16,802 bases of DNA from JBBRLA01 sp038231615 (GTDB lineage Bacteria > Myxococcota_A > Polyangia > Palsa-1104 > JAEUJZ01): NCBI GenBank assembly GCA_038231615.1, contig JBBRLA010000110.1:1-16802 (forward strand). Reading direction: 5' to 3'. The notes under the pieces were generated by a model. It saw only the letters and a list, made by a program, of their open reading frames with translations, was not told the DNA's origin and ran no database searches. Positions 15,393 through 16,802 of this stretch are shown here, piece after piece. A program made the translations under genes and the position numbers. The stretch's first letter is position 1; each line of letters opens with the position of its first letter.

Positions 15393-16802
15393 ATGATCAC
15401 GAAAGAGCTACAAGCCACTCTCTTCTCCGCATTGAACGAGGCGCGCAAGCGCCGGCACGAATACCTCGGCCTGGAGCACCTGCTCTACGCCCTGTCCGAG
15501 GAGCAGACCGGCAGCCATGTGTTGAAGGCCGTGGCGGTGGACATCCCGCGTTTGCGCCTGGACCTGGAGGAATATTTCGACAAGACCATGGAGGCCCTTC
15601 CCGAGGGGGTCGACCGGGACCCGGAGCAGACCCTGGGCTTCCAGCGCGTGCTCCAGCGGGCCGCCCTGCACATGCACAGTTCGGGCAAAACCGAGATCGA
15701 CAGCGGCAGCATCCTGGCGGCGATCTTCCGCGAGGGGCGGTCGCACTCGGCGTTCCTGCTGCAGAAGCAGGGCGTCAGCCGGCTGGACGTCATCAACTAC
15801 CTGTCCCATGGCATCGAGAAGGTCGGCGACGAGGGCGACGAGGAGACCTCGCTCATGCGCGAGGAGCATGACGAGGACGAGGACTTCGGCCACGGCGAGG
15901 GCGAAGGGGAGGGCGAGGCGGCCCCGGGGGATGCCGCCGCGGCGGACGACAAGCAGCAGAAGGGGCCCCTGGAACGTTTTTGCGTGAACCTGAACAAGGA
16001 GGCCAAGGACGGCAAGATCGACCCGCTCATCGGGCGCGAGGCGGAACTGGCCCGGACCATCCAGGTGCTCTGCCGGCGGCGCAAGAACAACCCGCTCTAC
16101 GTGGGTGAGGCCGGGGTGGGCAAGACCGCCATCGCCGAGGGCCTGGCCCTGCGCCTTCACAACGGGGACGTGCCCGACGCGCTGGCCAAGTCGACGATCT
16201 ACGCCCTGGACATGGGGTCACTTCTGGCCGGGACCAAGTTCCGCGGCGAGTTCGAGCAGCGCATCAAGGGGGTGCTGACGGCGCTGAAGAAGATCCCCCA
16301 TGCGATCCTGTTCATCGACGAGATCCACACCATCGTCGGGGCCGGCGCGGTGAGCGGCGGATCGATGGACGCCAGCAACCTGCTGAAGCCGGCGCTGGCC
16401 TCGGGGGACCTGCGCTGCATCGGCTCGACCACGTACAACGAGTACAAGGCGGCCTTTGACCGCGACCGGGCGCTGGCCCGGCGCTTCCAAAAGATCGACA
16501 TCGACGAGCCCAGCGTCGAAGAGACGTACCAGATCCTGAAGGGGCTGCGCACCCAGTACGAACAGCACCACAAGATCCACTACACCGACGCGGCGCTGCG
16601 GGCGGCGGCGGAGCTTTCGATGAAGCACATCAACGACCGCCACCTGCCCGACAAGGCCATCGACGTCATCGACGAGGCCGGGGCGGCAATGCGGCTGCAA
16701 CCCGGGGCCCGGCGCAACAAGACCGTGCGCCCCCACGACATCGAGATCGTGGTCGCCAAGATGGCCCGCATCCCGACCAAGAGCGTGTCCGCCAGCGACA
16801 AG
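15393..16802 (+). CDS. clpA: ClpA, ATPase subunit of the ClpAP protease (3' truncated)
   Basis: AAA+ unfoldase that threads substrates into ClpP. The window holds the first 470 codons; the second ATPase module and the ClpP-binding loop lie beyond the edge. Residues 1-145 form the Clp N-domain (ITKELQATLFSALNEARKRRHEYLGLEHLLYAL), the docking site for ClpS. ATPase module 1 has Walker A GEAGVGKT (238-245, K244), Walker B LFIDE (D309, E310), the pore-loop region GTKFRGEFEQR, sensor GSTTYNEY and RALARRFQKI. The conserved LCRRRKNNPL and NDRHLPDKAIDVIDEAGA favour ClpA over ClpB and ClpC. The linker after the N-domain (about 146-190) is long and strongly acidic, including HGEGEGEGEA. Walker A lies 24 residues later than in E. 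coli ClpA (K220). The start is fixed by AAGGA seven bases upstream. Confidence 0.96.
   Translation, partial: MITKELQATLFSALNEARKRRHEYLGLEHLLYALSEEQTGSHVLKAVAVDIPRLRLDLEEYFDKTMEALPEGVDRDPEQTLGFQRVLQRAALHMHSSGKTEIDSGSILAAIFREGRSHSAFLLQKQGVSRLDVINYLSHGIEKVGDEGDEETSLMREEHDEDEDFGHGEGEGEGEAAPGDAAAADDKQQKGPLERFCVNLNKEAKDGKIDPLIGREAELARTIQVLCRRRKNNPLYVGEAGVGKTAIAEGLALRLHNGDVPDALAKSTIYALDMGSLLAGTKFRGEFEQRIKGVLTALKKIPHAILFIDEIHTIVGAGAVSGGSMDASNLLKPALASGDLRCIGSTTYNEYKAAFDRDRALARRFQKIDIDEPSVEETYQILKGLRTQYEQHHKIHYTDAALRAAAELSMKHINDRHLPDKAIDVIDEAGAAMRLQPGARRNKTVRPHDIEIVVAKMARIPTKSVSASDK

Noticed and set aside
15408..16736. Minus-strand open frames opposite clpA
   Set aside because: They are antisense to well-conserved ClpA motifs, with no start-site support and no domain.

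Overview
The window is GC-rich bacterial chromosome, almost fully coding, with no RNA genes, insertion sequences, phage genes or CRISPR array that I can see. It suggests a myxobacteria-like (Myxococcota/'deltaproteobacterial') organism. The clues are the tail of a eukaryote-type Ser/Thr kinase with a long Pro/Ala-rich linker, one membrane helix and a TPR-like C-terminus; a secreted lipoprotein with an Asp-Gly-Gly-type linker after its lipobox; a ClpS-ClpA pair; and very high GC at third codon positions. This placement is inference from gene style, not a database match.

Layout. Plus strand, 1-4399: 3' part of the kinase gene (with a 33-bp in-frame tandem repeat), then xseA (exonuclease VII large subunit) and aroE (shikimate dehydrogenase), joined by a TGATG stop/start overlap. 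Minus strand, 14859 down to 4396: a secreted M28 metallopeptidase; the CoA-transferase genes scoA and scoB, each followed by a small membrane-protein ORF; a membrane-anchored polysaccharide deacetylase; a GH13 alpha-amylase-family lipoprotein; and dnaE (DNA polymerase III alpha). dnaE and aroE converge and their stop codons overlap by four bases. Plus strand, 15041-16802: clpS and the first 470 codons of clpA, which runs off the window.

How the genes relate. ScoA and ScoB should form one 3-oxoacid (succinyl-CoA/acetoacetate type) CoA-transferase. The first small membrane protein is translationally coupled to scoA and has a clear Shine-Dalgarno; the second (weaker call) abuts scoB. The deacetylase and amylase act on glycans at or outside the membrane. 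ClpS delivers N-degron substrates to ClpA, which feeds ClpP. XseA and DnaE are housekeeping DNA metabolism.

The points most worth a second look are the two small membrane ORFs inside the CoA-transferase operon, an Arg in place of the usual Met gatekeeper of ClpS, the extended acidic linker of ClpA, the near-identical 33-bp repeats in the kinase gene, the mostly intact PHP metal site of DnaE, and a Cys cluster in the amylase. I did not find a clearly novel multi-gene system.
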